64,000 bases of DNA from Epilithonimonas hungarica (lineage in GTDB: Bacteria > Bacteroidota > Bacteroidia > Flavobacteriales > Weeksellaceae): assembly GCF_900102265.1 (NCBI RefSeq), contig NZ_FNBH01000001.1, forward strand, positions 682,001-746,000. Direction: 5' to 3'. The stretch's first letter is position 1. Every line of letters begins with the position of its first letter. Position numbers and translations under genes: made by a program. This document shows, one piece after another, positions 25,754-35,700 of this stretch. The notes under the pieces were generated by a model that worked only from the letters and a program-made list of their open reading frames with translations, made no database searches and was not told where the DNA came from.

Positions 25754-26788
25754 ATGACAAATAAAGAAACTGTACTGGTAACAGGCGGAAGCGGGTTTTT
25801 AGGCATGCGGATTATTGCCCAGTTACTTCAGAAAGGATATAATGTGCATACTACTGTAAGAAGTTTGGAAAGTGTTGAAAGAATAGGAAATGCTTTAAAA
25901 TCAAATAGAATTCCTTCTGAAAATCTATCTTTTTTCGAAGCGGAACTCACCAACGATACTAATTGGGAAGATGCGATGAAAGAATGCAAGTACGTATTAA
26001 GTGTTGCCTCACCCGTTTTTTTTGACAAACCAAAAAATGAGGAAGAAGCTTTTCGCCCTGCCAGAGAAGGTATTTTGCGTATTTTAAGATTAGCTAGGAA
26101 AGCAGATGTGAAAAGAGTCGTGATGACCTCTAACTTTGGTGCGGTAGGTTTTACCCAGACCGACAAAAGCCGGACAACTACAGAGGAGGATTGGACGAAT
26201 ACCGACAATACGGCGGTATCTGTTTACGAAAGGTCAAAAACTCTGGCAGAGATGGCAGCATGGGAATTTATAAAAAGAGAGGGTGAAAATCTTGAGTTTA
26301 CGACAGTAAACCCTGTTGCAATTTTAGGTCCGTCATTGGATGAACACGTTTCCGGCAGTTTTCATTTGCTCCAAAATCTCATAAATGGTACCATGAAAGC
26401 CGTACCCAATATTCCGCTAAACATTGTGGACGTCAGAGATGTTGCCGACCTACACATTCGGGCAATGGAAATCAAGGAGGCCAACGGACATCGTTTTATT
26501 GCCACATCCGACGGGCAAATCTCTTTACAAGAGATTGTACAGCTAATAAAAACCAAACGCCCTGAAATTGCACAAAAAATCACTTCCAGAAAAGTCCCAG
26601 CCTTAGTTTTGCGGATTGTTGCCCTATTTAACGAAAAGGCAAAAGAAGGTGTTCTGCTTAGCAGATTGAACCGGAATGTGAGCAATCGAAAGGCAAAAAC
26701 AATATTAAACTGGAAACCTGTTGCATCGAAAGAAGACAGTGTCCTGGCAGCGGTGGATACCTTGATAAGATATAATTTGATAAAATAA
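25754..26788 (+). CDS. NAD(P)-dependent epimerase/aldehyde reductase (extended SDR)
   Basis: This 344-residue protein is of the dihydroflavonol-4-reductase/aldehyde-reductase type. VLVTGGSGFLGMRII is the GxxGxxG dinucleotide loop. VHTTVRSLESVERIG carries the basic residue favouring NADP. VLSVASPVFFDKPKNEEE, VVMTSNFGAVG and YERSKTLAEMAAWEF hold the catalytic Ser and Tyr-Lys pair. VNPVAILGPSLDEHVSGSF is the substrate loop. It may reduce an aldehyde or ketone. It is followed at 9 bases by the broken DoxX-like gene. Confidence 0.88.
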   Translation: MTNKETVLVTGGSGFLGMRIIAQLLQKGYNVHTTVRSLESVERIGNALKSNRIPSENLSFFEAELTNDTNWEDAMKECKYVLSVASPVFFDKPKNEEEAFRPAREGILRILRLARKADVKRVVMTSNFGAVGFTQTDKSRTTTEEDWTNTDNTAVSVYERSKTLAEMAAWEFIKREGENLEFTTVNPVAILGPSLDEHVSGSFHLLQNLINGTMKAVPNIPLNIVDVRDVADLHIRAMEIKEANGHRFIATSDGQISLQEIVQLIKTKRPEIAQKITSRKVPALVLRIVALFNEKAKEGVLLSRLNRNVSNRKAKTILNWKPVASKEDSVLAAVDTLIRYNLIK

Positions 26789-26796
26789 TAAAACAA

Positions 26797-27103
26797 ATGA
26801 TGGAACAAACACTTACAATAAAGATAATCAGCGGAATGCTGCTTTTGCTTACCACTTATAATGATGAACTCTTTAGGGATAACCAATGCATTAAGGATCC
26901 TGATCGGGATTTTATCGATAAGCTTTGCCATACTGATACTTTTTCCAAATACATTTTTTATTGGTAATACGCTTAGAGCGGTGATGTTGATAGTGTTGGT
27001 AGCTCTGAAATCAGGGAACTACAAATTTGCTTTGGCCGAGATCCCATTTATTATAATGCCCCTAATTTTAATATATTTAGGATACCCCTTAAAAAGTGTA
27101 TAA
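26797..27103 (+). pseudogene. DoxX-like membrane protein, internally deleted and frameshifted
   Basis: The 5' part (ATG at 26797; MMEQTLTIKIISGMLLLLTT) and the 3' part (from about 26861; NSLGITNALRILIG through LILIYLGYPLKSV) look like the two ends of one DoxX-like protein but lie in different frames. Compared with the intact 119-residue relative at 39763-40122, about 20-25 residues around the first loop and second helix are missing at the junction (about 26855-26865). The likely event is a small deletion that is not a multiple of three. The remaining 3' frame could still make an 80-residue three-helix protein from the ATG at 26861. Confidence 0.6.
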
Positions 27104-27118
27104 CCTGAATAGAAATAA

Positions 27119-27904
27119 TTGAAAGTGGTACAAGAAGGCATGGCAACATTTATTTTAAAAGAACAATTTATTCCCGACCATATTTTCATTTATTTGGTAA
27201 AAGGGTCATTGAGGATTTTTGATGGCAACAAGCATTATGTGTTTAAATCGGGTGATGCTTTTTTCCTGCGTAAAAATACCCTGGCCAAATTCGAACTTTT
27301 GGAAGATGTTTTCGAGCCTGTTGCTTTTTGCTTTGAAGAATCATTTCTAAAAGAATTCCAACAGAAGCATTCACTTATCCTTACTCCAAATTATAGGATA
27401 ACGGATGCACTTATAGAAATTAAGGCAAATAAAATGATACACAGTTTTATGGAATCTATAAAGCCTTACCACAAAGGCTTCATGGAATTACGGGAGGATT
27501 TTGAAGATTTGAAACACGAGGAATTGATACTCATCCTATTGTTGGAACGATCTGAGCTTTCAGATACCTTGTTTGACTTTTCTGCCCCTGAAAAAATAGA
27601 TTTAAGGGCGTTTATGAATAAAAACTATAAGTTTAATATAAGCGCTCAGGATTTTGCCAAATTAACGGGAAGAAGCTTGTCATCGTTCAAGCGTGATTTT
27701 AAACATCTGTTTAATGTTACACCAGGCCGATGGCTCACAAAGAAAAGACTGCAGGAAGCGTATTTTCTTATAAATACAAAAAATCAAAAACCGGTAGATA
27801 TTTATCTTGACCTGGGCTTTGAAAGTTTGTCGCACTTTTCGGTTGCTTTTAAAAAGGAATTCAATTTAACACCAACACAACTTATGAGTGAAACAAAAGG
27901 TTAA
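27119..27904 (+). CDS. AraC family transcriptional regulator
   Basis: The protein has a cupin-type sensor at about 8-110 (VKGSLRIFDGNKHYVFKSGDAFFLRKN) and an AraC DNA-binding domain at about 160-261. The first helix-turn-helix is FAKLTGRSLSSFKRDFKHLFN, followed by TPGRWLTKKRLQEAYFL and the second unit PVDIYLDLGFESLSHFSVAFKKEFN. The frame opens with TTG at 27119 directly after a stop; the first ATG is at 27140, leaving 254 residues. The N-terminus is a little short for the family, so either start, or a small truncation, is possible. Confidence 0.85.
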   Translation: MKVVQEGMATFILKEQFIPDHIFIYLVKGSLRIFDGNKHYVFKSGDAFFLRKNTLAKFELLEDVFEPVAFCFEESFLKEFQQKHSLILTPNYRITDALIEIKANKMIHSFMESIKPYHKGFMELREDFEDLKHEELILILLLERSELSDTLFDFSAPEKIDLRAFMNKNYKFNISAQDFAKLTGRSLSSFKRDFKHLFNVTPGRWLTKKRLQEAYFLINTKNQKPVDIYLDLGFESLSHFSVAFKKEFNLTPTQLMSETKG

Positions 27905-28313
27905 TGTCTAATTTCGAGCATTCAATTATATTATTACTTAAACTTAAGTTATGCTTTAGTATAAAAACTGAAAAAACCCTATTATGTATAAAGGGCATAT
28001 GATTGTGTCTTTTTCTCATGGAAAGTTCATTAAAATTAAATTGGCATATCCAAATATATAGTTGCCATAATTATTCACATTTTTTAAGATTATCTATCAT
28101 TTAAAGTTCTTTTTAGCTTCTATGCTTTGGTTTTTTCTGAAAACATTTGTTATTTATTTTCTTTAAATAGATTAATAAATTTGATCTATTATCTACTATT
28201 TTACAAATTATTTGATTTTTTTTGAAATTTTATATAATAAACGTATATCTTAGTAGATATGTTAAAAATAATGTTAATTTTAAACATTATTAACCAAAAA
28301 AAACTCTTATTCA
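27905..28313. other. AT-rich 409-base intergenic region upstream of the SprB-repeat gene
   Basis: No gene is seen. Close to the start codon are two inverted repeats: ATATCT/AGATAT around 28244-28261, and AATAATGTT (28267-28275) with AACATTATT (28283-28291). They could shape the 5' leader of the large adhesin gene. Confidence 0.4.
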
Positions 28314-31300
28314 ATGAGAAAGCTCTATTTGATGTTGGTGTTGCTTCTAATAGCAATGACCAATACGGTCTATGCACAGACCAGTACTGAACAGTTTGAG
28401 ACCGAGTCCAACGGAAGCTCAAGTTTCACGGACAATGGTGTTATCTTTAACATTATATCACACGTAAATACTTATGACATTCAGGCAGCTTATCCTGGAA
28501 CCGGCTGGAACGGTACCGCAGCAGATAACCGATATATTGATAATTCAGGGAGCGGCAATCAGTCTGCCGGCACATCGTTCAGCATAAAGACAACTTCTAA
28601 CCTCTTTAAGGTAAACAGGTTCTGGGTTTATGCTGCAGCAGCAAACACAACACTTGGAGTTGCCGGAACACTGACGATAACCGGTAAACTATCAGGAGTA
28701 ACAAAGTTTACACAGACCAAGACAACTGGCTTTACTGCAGCCATCGGAACAACCAATGGTTACACTTTGATTGATATGACCAACCTTAATGGACAAAATT
28801 ACAGTAATATTATTATCGATCAGCTACAGATCACTGCAGGTGGGAATTTTCAATATCTGGGATTAGATGCCTTTACCTGGGTCAAAGATTCCGGAGTTGT
28901 TGCAGGTACATTAGCGTTGGCATCTAGCCAGACCAATGTTTCCTGCAACGGAGGCTCTAATGGAACAGCAACAGTAACCGCTTCAGGTGGAACAGCTCCC
29001 TATACTTACAGCTGGACACCAAGTGGTGGTACGGCGGCCACTGCAACAGGTCTTGCAGCCGGAACTTATACGGTTACTGTAAAAGATGCTACTAATACTA
29101 CAAAAACACAAAGTTTTACCATTACGGAGCCAACAGCTTTAGTAGCTGCTGCTGTTTCGCAGACCAATGTGGCCTGTAATGGCGGTGCTACAGGAGCTGC
29201 AACAGTTAGTGCTTCAGGTGGAACACCAGGCTATACCTACAGCTGGTCACCTAGCGGTGGTACGGCAGCGAGTGCAACAGGGCTTACGGCAGGTACATAT
29301 ACTGTGACCATCACAGATGCGAATGCCTGCCAGACGACTCAATCATTTACCATTACGCAACCAACAGCTTTATCAGTAACAACATCGCAGACCAACGTGG
29401 CCTGCAACGGCGGTTCTACCGGATCGGCCTCAGTGAGTGTCTCAGGTGGAACACCGGGCTATACCTACAGCTGGTCGCCAAGTGGCGGTACGGCAGCGAG
29501 TGCAACAGGGCTTACGGCAGGTACATATACTGTGACCATCAAAGATGCGAACAACTGCCAGACAACCAGATCGTTTACCATTACGCAGCCAACAGCTTTA
29601 TCAGTAACAACATCGCAGACCAACGTGGCCTGCAACGGCGGTTCTACCGGATCGGCCTCAGTGAGTGTCTCAGGTGGAACACCGGGCTATACCTACAGCT
29701 GGTCGCCAAGTGGCGGTACGGCAGCGAGTGCAACAGGGCTTACGGCAGGTACATATACTGTGACCATCAAAGATGCGAACAACTGCCAGACAACCAGATC
29801 GTTTACCATTACGCAGCCAACAGCTTTATCAGTAACAACATCGCAGACCAACGTGGCCTGTAATGGCGGTTCTACCGGATCGGCCTCAGTGGGTGTCTCA
29901 GGTGGAACGCCGGGCTATACCTACAGCTGGTCACCTAGCGGTGGTACGGCAGCGAGTGCAACAGGGCTTGCGGCAGGTACATATACTGTGACCATCACAG
30001 ATGGGAACAACTGCCAGACAACCAGGTCGTTTACCATCACACAGCCAACAGCATTATCGGCAACAACATCGCAGACCAACGTGGCCTGCAACGGCGGTTC
30101 TACCGGATCGGCCTCAGTGAGTGTCTCAGGTGGAACACCGGGCTATACCTACAGCTGGTCGCCAAGTGGCGGTACGGCAGCGAGTGCAACAGGACTTACG
30201 GCAGGTACATATACTGTGACCATCACAGATGGGAACAACTGCCAGACAACCAGGTCGTTTACCATCACTCAGCCAACAGCATTATCAGCAACAACATCGC
30301 AGACCAACGTGGCCTGCAACGGCGGTTCTACCGGATCGGCCTCAGTAAGTGTCTCAGGTGGAACGCCGGGCTATACCTACAGCTGGTCACCTAGCGGCGG
30401 TACGGCAGCGAGTGCAACAGGACTTACGGCAGGTACATATACTGTGACCATCACAGATGCGAATGCCTGCCAGACGACTCAATCATTTACCATTACGCAA
30501 CCAACAGCTTTATCAGCAACAACATCGCAGACCAACGTGGCCTGCAACGGCGGTTCTACCGGATCGGCCTCAGTAAGTGTCTCAGGTGGAACACCGGGCT
30601 ATACCTACAGCTGGGCACCGAGCGGTGGTACGGCAGCGAGTGCAACAGGGCTTGCGGCAGGTACATATACTGTGACCATAAAAGATGCGAACAACTGCCA
30701 GACAACCAGATCGTTTACCATTACCCAACCAACGGCTTTAGTAGCGACTGCTGTTTCGCAGACTAATGTGGCGTGCAATGGAGACGCTACAGGGGCTGCA
30801 ACGGTAAGCGTGTCGGGTGGAACACCGGGCTATACCTACAGCTGGTCACCTAGCGGCGGTACGGCAGCGAGTGCAACAGGGCTTGCGGCAGGCACATATA
30901 CTGTGACCATCAAAGATGCGAACAATTGTCAAACTACTCAATCATTTACCATTACACAGACAGCTGCAATCAGCGCACCATCAGGTGCTACTGATCAAAC
31001 CTTTGATTCTGGAGATGATCTAAGTGCATTAGTAGTGAATGGACAGAATATAAAATGGTATGCTTCAGCTTCAGACGCAACTAGTCATATTAATGTATTG
31101 CCTATGAGTACTTTACTGGTGACAAATACGATCTATTATGCGACCCAAACAATAGGAGGGTGTGAATCAAAGGCATCACTTGCAGTTAAGGCTACCGATA
31201 TTACATTAGGTGTTGTAAATGGGGATAAGCTTGCTAAAATGCTGATTTATCCAAACCCTGTAAATGATATCTTGAGATTTTCAGGTAATGAAAAGATCAG

Positions 31301-31457
31301 TAAAATCGTCATTTTGTCATTAGACGGTAAAAAAATAATGGAAAAGATGATGAATGATGATAAAGCGGTGAATGTTCATAATTTGGTTCAAGGAAATTAC
31401 ATTATCAATATATTCACTGAAAAAGGCATCCAGACCATTAAATTTATTAAGAAATAA
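28314..31457 (+). CDS. SprB-repeat surface protein with T9SS type A sorting domain
   Basis: This 1047-residue protein has a signal peptide (1-22, ending VYAQ). An N-terminal beta-rich domain (about 25-200) has the look of a concanavalin or PEP-type module. Nine SprB repeats of 76-77 residues follow, each built SQTNVACNGGSTG, then GYTYSWSPSGGTA, GTYTVTIKDANNC and SFTITQP, with one Cys pair per repeat. After an Ig-like segment comes the type A T9SS domain (LIYPNPVNDILRFS ... GNYIINIFTEKG, terminal IKFIKK). Proteins with such repeats include SprB, the gliding adhesin of Flavobacterium; this one is shorter and is probably another cell-surface adhesin. It is monocistronic. Confidence 0.92.
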   Translation: MRKLYLMLVLLLIAMTNTVYAQTSTEQFETESNGSSSFTDNGVIFNIISHVNTYDIQAAYPGTGWNGTAADNRYIDNSGSGNQSAGTSFSIKTTSNLFKVNRFWVYAAAANTTLGVAGTLTITGKLSGVTKFTQTKTTGFTAAIGTTNGYTLIDMTNLNGQNYSNIIIDQLQITAGGNFQYLGLDAFTWVKDSGVVAGTLALASSQTNVSCNGGSNGTATVTASGGTAPYTYSWTPSGGTAATATGLAAGTYTVTVKDATNTTKTQSFTITEPTALVAAAVSQTNVACNGGATGAATVSASGGTPGYTYSWSPSGGTAASATGLTAGTYTVTITDANACQTTQSFTITQPTALSVTTSQTNVACNGGSTGSASVSVSGGTPGYTYSWSPSGGTAASATGLTAGTYTVTIKDANNCQTTRSFTITQPTALSVTTSQTNVACNGGSTGSASVSVSGGTPGYTYSWSPSGGTAASATGLTAGTYTVTIKDANNCQTTRSFTITQPTALSVTTSQTNVACNGGSTGSASVGVSGGTPGYTYSWSPSGGTAASATGLAAGTYTVTITDGNNCQTTRSFTITQPTALSATTSQTNVACNGGSTGSASVSVSGGTPGYTYSWSPSGGTAASATGLTAGTYTVTITDGNNCQTTRSFTITQPTALSATTSQTNVACNGGSTGSASVSVSGGTPGYTYSWSPSGGTAASATGLTAGTYTVTITDANACQTTQSFTITQPTALSATTSQTNVACNGGSTGSASVSVSGGTPGYTYSWAPSGGTAASATGLAAGTYTVTIKDANNCQTTRSFTITQPTALVATAVSQTNVACNGDATGAATVSVSGGTPGYTYSWSPSGGTAASATGLAAGTYTVTIKDANNCQTTQSFTITQTAAISAPSGATDQTFDSGDDLSALVVNGQNIKWYASASDATSHINVLPMSTLLVTNTIYYATQTIGGCESKASLAVKATDITLGVVNGDKLAKMLIYPNPVNDILRFSGNEKISKIVILSLDGKKIMEKMMNDDKAVNVHNLVQGNYIINIFTEKGIQTIKFIKK
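28926..30983 (+). repeat. Nine tandem 228-bp (76-codon) SprB repeats
   Basis: Unit starts read by hand: 28926, 29157, 29385, 29613, 29841, 30069, 30297, 30525 and 30756. The spacing is 228 except for two steps of 231. Units 3 and 4 (29385-29840) appear identical base for base; units 1 and 9 are the most divergent. Confidence 0.93.
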
Positions 31458-31489
31458 TTATAGCTGAAATAATCAATAACATTAAAGAA

Positions 31490-31517
31490 AAGGCCGTTGC
31501 ATTGCAACGGCTTTTTT
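31490..31517 (+). terminator. Terminator of the SprB-repeat gene
   Basis: GCCGTTGC (31493-31500) pairs with GCAACGGC (31504-31511) followed by six T. Confidence 0.9.
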
Positions 31518-31624
31518 ATTACGGGGATTAATTAAGACAATTCTGCTTATTTTATTATCCAGTTTGTCGATACATAGAAGATTAGTTTATGTGAAATTCA
31601 ATTTAGTACATGCTAATATATTTT

Positions 31625-31767
31625 GCCTAAAACGACTACAACATCGTTTGGCAAAAGCAGGGCTGAAGTACAAACTTCAGCTTTTGTGCTTCTATTTAAC
31701 TTTTGTACATTAGTCGAACGGAAGTGCTTTGATTGCCCACCTTCGTCAAGTCCCAGAACGTTTGCCA
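31625..31767. repeat. Palindromic element upstream of the SMI1/KNR4 gene
   Basis: It opens with GCCTAAAACGACTACAAC. TGGCAAA at 31649-31655 and TTTGCCA at 31761-31767 form outer arms, with further matches GGG...GAAG against CTTC...CCC inside. A perfect inner hairpin GCTGAAGT/ACTTCAGC lies at 31662-31681. Much of it is shared with the element at 32503-32629, notably the order GAAGT, GCTTCTATT, CTTGAT/CTTTGAT, CCTTCG. Confidence 0.6.
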
Positions 31768-31787
31768 TATTACAAAACCTACACAGA

Positions 31788-32483
31788 ATGACAAATACAG
31801 AAAAAATCAGAAAACTTTATGACTTACCCCAAAACGAAAATTTTGGGTTTGCCGATACTGAAATTATTGAACTTGAAAAAAAACTAAATATCAAATTTCC
31901 TTTAGAACTTAAAAACTATTATTTGACTTTAGGAAAAGTCGAAACATTAAACTATTCACACAACAGACTTTTAAATCCAAGAAATGAAATCGGATTTTCA
32001 AATGACAGATATTTGGTGTTTTATGAGGAAAATCAAGTGGTTGTTTATTGGGGAATTAAAGAGGAAGATTTAAAGTTAGACAATCCAAAAGTTTGGGGGA
32101 ATTATGGGACAGAAGAAAATCCAGATTGGCATGTTGAAGCAAATTCAACAGATGATTTCTTGTTGCTTATGGCTGTTTATAACGGAACTTTTGGTGGATT
32201 AAAATACAATGCTAATTATTTTGGACAGGTTCAACCAGAAACAATTAAACTTATAGAAAGGAATTGGACAATAGTAACAGAAATTTCCTGGGACAAACAA
32301 AAAATTTATACAGACAATTTCCACGAAGTTTTAAGCCTCTCATTTGACGAACAGAATAATTGTAACGGAATTTTTCTTGGCACAAGTAATCAAGAAAGGT
32401 TTGATAAAATTTTAGACAGTTTTGAAATTGATTGGTCTTACACTTCATACGAAGATTGCGAAGAAGATTATGAGGACGAATAA
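31788..32483 (+). CDS. SMI1/KNR4 family protein (immunity-type)
   Basis: The protein has 231 residues from the ATG at 31788; upstream in-frame codons lie inside the palindromic element and are not believable as protein. The SMI1/KNR4 (SUKH) fold is seen in FADTEIIELEKKLNIKFPLELKNYYLTLGK, RYLVFYEENQVVVYWGIKEEDLKLDNPKVW and the aromatic/acidic middle (NSTDDFLLLMAVYNGTFGG). The C-terminus is acidic (EDCEEDYEDE). SUKH proteins commonly neutralise contact-dependent or polymorphic toxins. No toxin gene is next to it, so it would be an orphan immunity gene, set between two related non-coding elements. Confidence 0.82.
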   Translation: MTNTEKIRKLYDLPQNENFGFADTEIIELEKKLNIKFPLELKNYYLTLGKVETLNYSHNRLLNPRNEIGFSNDRYLVFYEENQVVVYWGIKEEDLKLDNPKVWGNYGTEENPDWHVEANSTDDFLLLMAVYNGTFGGLKYNANYFGQVQPETIKLIERNWTIVTEISWDKQKIYTDNFHEVLSLSFDEQNNCNGIFLGTSNQERFDKILDSFEIDWSYTSYEDCEEDYEDE

Positions 32484-32502
32484 AAATACGGCAGTAAAAG
32501 GT

Positions 32503-32629
32503 ATTGCCAAAAGCGGGGTGAAGTGCTTCTATTGAATTTTTTGCTATATTTAAATACTTGATCCCGCCTTCGATAATTCCATAAATCGAAAAGCCTATCT
32601 TACTACATACAGTTCCTATAACGACAACG
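32503..32629. repeat. Second palindromic element, downstream of the SMI1/KNR4 gene
   Basis: TTGCCAAAAGCGGGGTGAAG (from 32504), GCTTCTATTGAA, CTTGATCCCGCCTTCG (32557-32572) and CCTATAACGACAACG (32615-32629) repeat the order of blocks seen in 31625-31767. The GCGGG and CCCGC blocks can pair. Compared with the first copy it lacks the inner hairpin insertion. Confidence 0.55.
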
Positions 32630-32696
32630 AAAAAGTTGATAATCAAAAAATTAAAGAGTTCTTTTGTTATCTTTTGTTCAGAGATCATAAAATAAA

Positions 32697-32720
32697 AAAC
32701 TCCGCTGTTGTGCGGAGTTT
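32697..32720. terminator. Terminator for the large T9SS gene on the minus strand
   Basis: AAACTCCGC (32697-32705) pairs with GCGGAGTTT (32712-32720). It lies just beyond the stop codon of the minus-strand gene. Confidence 0.85.
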
Positions 32721-32727
32721 CTAAAAT

Positions 32728-35700
32728 TTATTGTTTTATAATTTTTATAACACTTTCAGAATTGTTTATTCTTAAGAGATATATCCCTGTAGATAAACTG
32801 CTCACATCTGTCTGCTTATTATTAAATCTACCTTCCTTCACTAGTTGACCTGACATATTATAAATCTGGAAATAATACTCTTTGTCATCGTTTATATCAA
32901 TATTCAATTTATCTTTTACAGGATTAGGGAATACTTTAAGCTTTTTCGCCATTTGTACCACTTCAGTCTTTGCAAAAACGGTTGTTGCTTTTTGAACAGC
33001 GTCTGGCGGAACAGGGACTGCGTCCGGTTCGTATCTTCCTATTTCTTTACCATTAGCATCATATTCTATTTTTGCACAGCGACATGACATTGCCTGATGT
33101 GGGTTAAATGCTGCACCTGTTGCCATTTTTGAATATCTTATACTTAGACCCATTGCATTTCCTACATTCGAATCTCCTAAAGAAGCTGTCCAAACACCAA
33201 CTCTTGGGAAATCTTTGGCTAATGAAATGCCATTTTCTCCTCGTATGCCTGTGATAGGATAATTACCTATATTATAATTAGCATTGTCAAAAATCCAACC
33301 TGTGGAAACGGTTGTTCCTGAAGAAATCGTTCTGCCCGCATATATCTCACTTGCCGAATTGGTAATAATGGTGTTCGTTGATGAATCCCATGTCTGTTGG
33401 ATTCCTTTAACATTGTCAGTTCTTAATGGATCTAGAATATTTCCATAATACCATGGAGAATTCCCTTTGATCCCGTCACCACTTCTGACATAAGGATTGG
33501 AAGGAGAGCTGTTAAGGAAAGCAAAAGAAGCATCAGGAATTCTCCATCCATCTGGACAAGGGTCATATGGAGATTTTTCAGTAGCATGTCCCCAACGGTT
33601 TGCTGCCAAGTTCGGGTTATTGCTTAACCAGTCTTTACTTGCGCCTGTTGGAGCATCTTGATATAGATACATTAATGGGTTTTCAACCGAATATTTAATG
33701 ATTTTTTGAATCTGATCTATTCTTTTAGCGGCAGTATTGACTATTGCAGAATATTGAGAATAATTTCTAACATATCCTGTCATCGTATTATTGTATATAT
33801 TTTCATTAATGATCTCAGTTCCCTTGAAAATATTCTCTTGATCCAAGAAAGTTGGTATAGGATCTTTTCTTCCCCATTGATATTGTAGCCCAATAGATTT
33901 TTTATAAGTAACATCATCTATCAATACTCCTTGTGCTAAAGAAGGGAAAGCTATTAATGCGCCTAAATTTCTGTCCATAAACTTTGTTTTTAATGGTGCG
34001 GTAACGAGACTTTCTGTAGGATTTACAACTATGCCATTATTGGGACTAGGAATATAAATTCCTTCGGTAATATATTCCGCTATAGGTTGTGGCTCGGTTT
34101 CCGGCGCCCATATTTGCCAGCTCCATATGATAGGGTCAGATGAATTTCCATTATTTCCCGAATGTAAGGCTATAACAGCATTTCCATAGACACCAGCGTT
34201 TCTTTCAACTGTGATAACAGTGTTTTCCAGTCCGTTATCTGTTAAAGAGATATTAGAAATAAGATTCTGATTAGTGGTCCAATTTATACTTGCGGATTTT
34301 ATTCCAGCAGGAAATTCTTGATTGTCTGATAAATGCAATTTCTGCATTGCAAAAGCTTTTCTTACATTGAAAGTTTTATTATTTTCAGTTGGTAATATAA
34401 TGTAAGTATTGGCGTCCTTTGTCCATGTTTTAAGAGTTTCTGAAGAAAGGCCAGTATTAATGGAAGGAATAAATTCGGTGGTAAAATTATCCAAGTGCTT
34501 TTCGTTCGGGTCTTTAATACATCTCACAGGCCCCGCACCTTTTTGTGGACTGATTTGCCCCACATTCATTCTGTATTTTGAATCTTTGGCATATTTATAG
34601 AAATCTTCTACAATACCAAAGGTTCTTGCAGAGGCGTTATCATAGATAGATAATGTTGCCAACGCAACACCTCCTGTACTTAACCAATTCATATATCCAA
34701 TTTTTGAGGTTGAGTTCATGTAATCTCCTTGTTCATTAGGCCCAATAAATACATATGCTCCGGAAATTGGAATGATGCCCAAGTTTCTACCAGGCTCGTT
34801 TCTAAAATCAAATCCTAGACTTGGATATATTCTCAAGTTATTCGCAAATGGGTTAGTAGCAGTATAGGTGAACTCTCCTGCCGGTTTTCCGCCATTAACT
34901 GCTGGATTTAAAGAACCGGTAGCATTATGTCTGTCATCATCAGTTCCCCAGGTTCTACCTAACGGATTGAATGTATTAGCATTTCCTGCGCCCACAATAC
35001 TGCCTGTATGAGAAGGGATTCTCCATCCGCAAGGGCATGGGTCATAGGATGATTTCAATTCATAGGATTTTGAATCGGCTGCTACTGCGGCATTACTTGT
35101 TGTATGATTGGACCATGCCCCTTTTCTATTGTCACCCCATAAGTCCCAGTTTATTTTAGCATAGATATCTGAGGAATCTAATCTAAAGTAGTCATCCGAA
35201 AACCAATGGCCAAAACGTTCTATGAAAGATATCATTGTTAAAGGATTTTTAATAGAATATTTTATGTTTTCCTTTATCTCTGTATGAATATTAGGAGTAT
35301 TATAGGGTCTAGTGATCCACCCATACGAACGACCAGTATCTTTGTTGAAATTTGAATATACATATCTGCCGGCTTCCCCATTGATCTCATATGCAGAGCC
35401 ATCCTTGTAAACTAATGGAGGAAAAGGATCTTTTCGTCCCCACTGGTACATTAGTCCGGCAGATTTATTCCAATCGTTACCTAAAAACTCTGCGTTGGTC
35501 GCTCCTAGATTTCTGTTCATCCATTGAAATGTATAAGGCGAGCCATCTCTGTTTGTTAAATTATTAAACAAATATGGATTGAGAGTTGCAGTGGTAAAAG
35601 TTGTTAAATTGGCAGGAAGTAATCCTAATTCATATCCTTGTCTGTAAGTTGAACCTCCGGCTTCAACATCATCGGTTACCCAAATGTGCCAACTCCAATA

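Noticed and set aside
28926-30983. CRISPR-like array
   Set aside because: The 228-bp period is in frame within a coding sequence and gives SprB repeats; there are no spacers.
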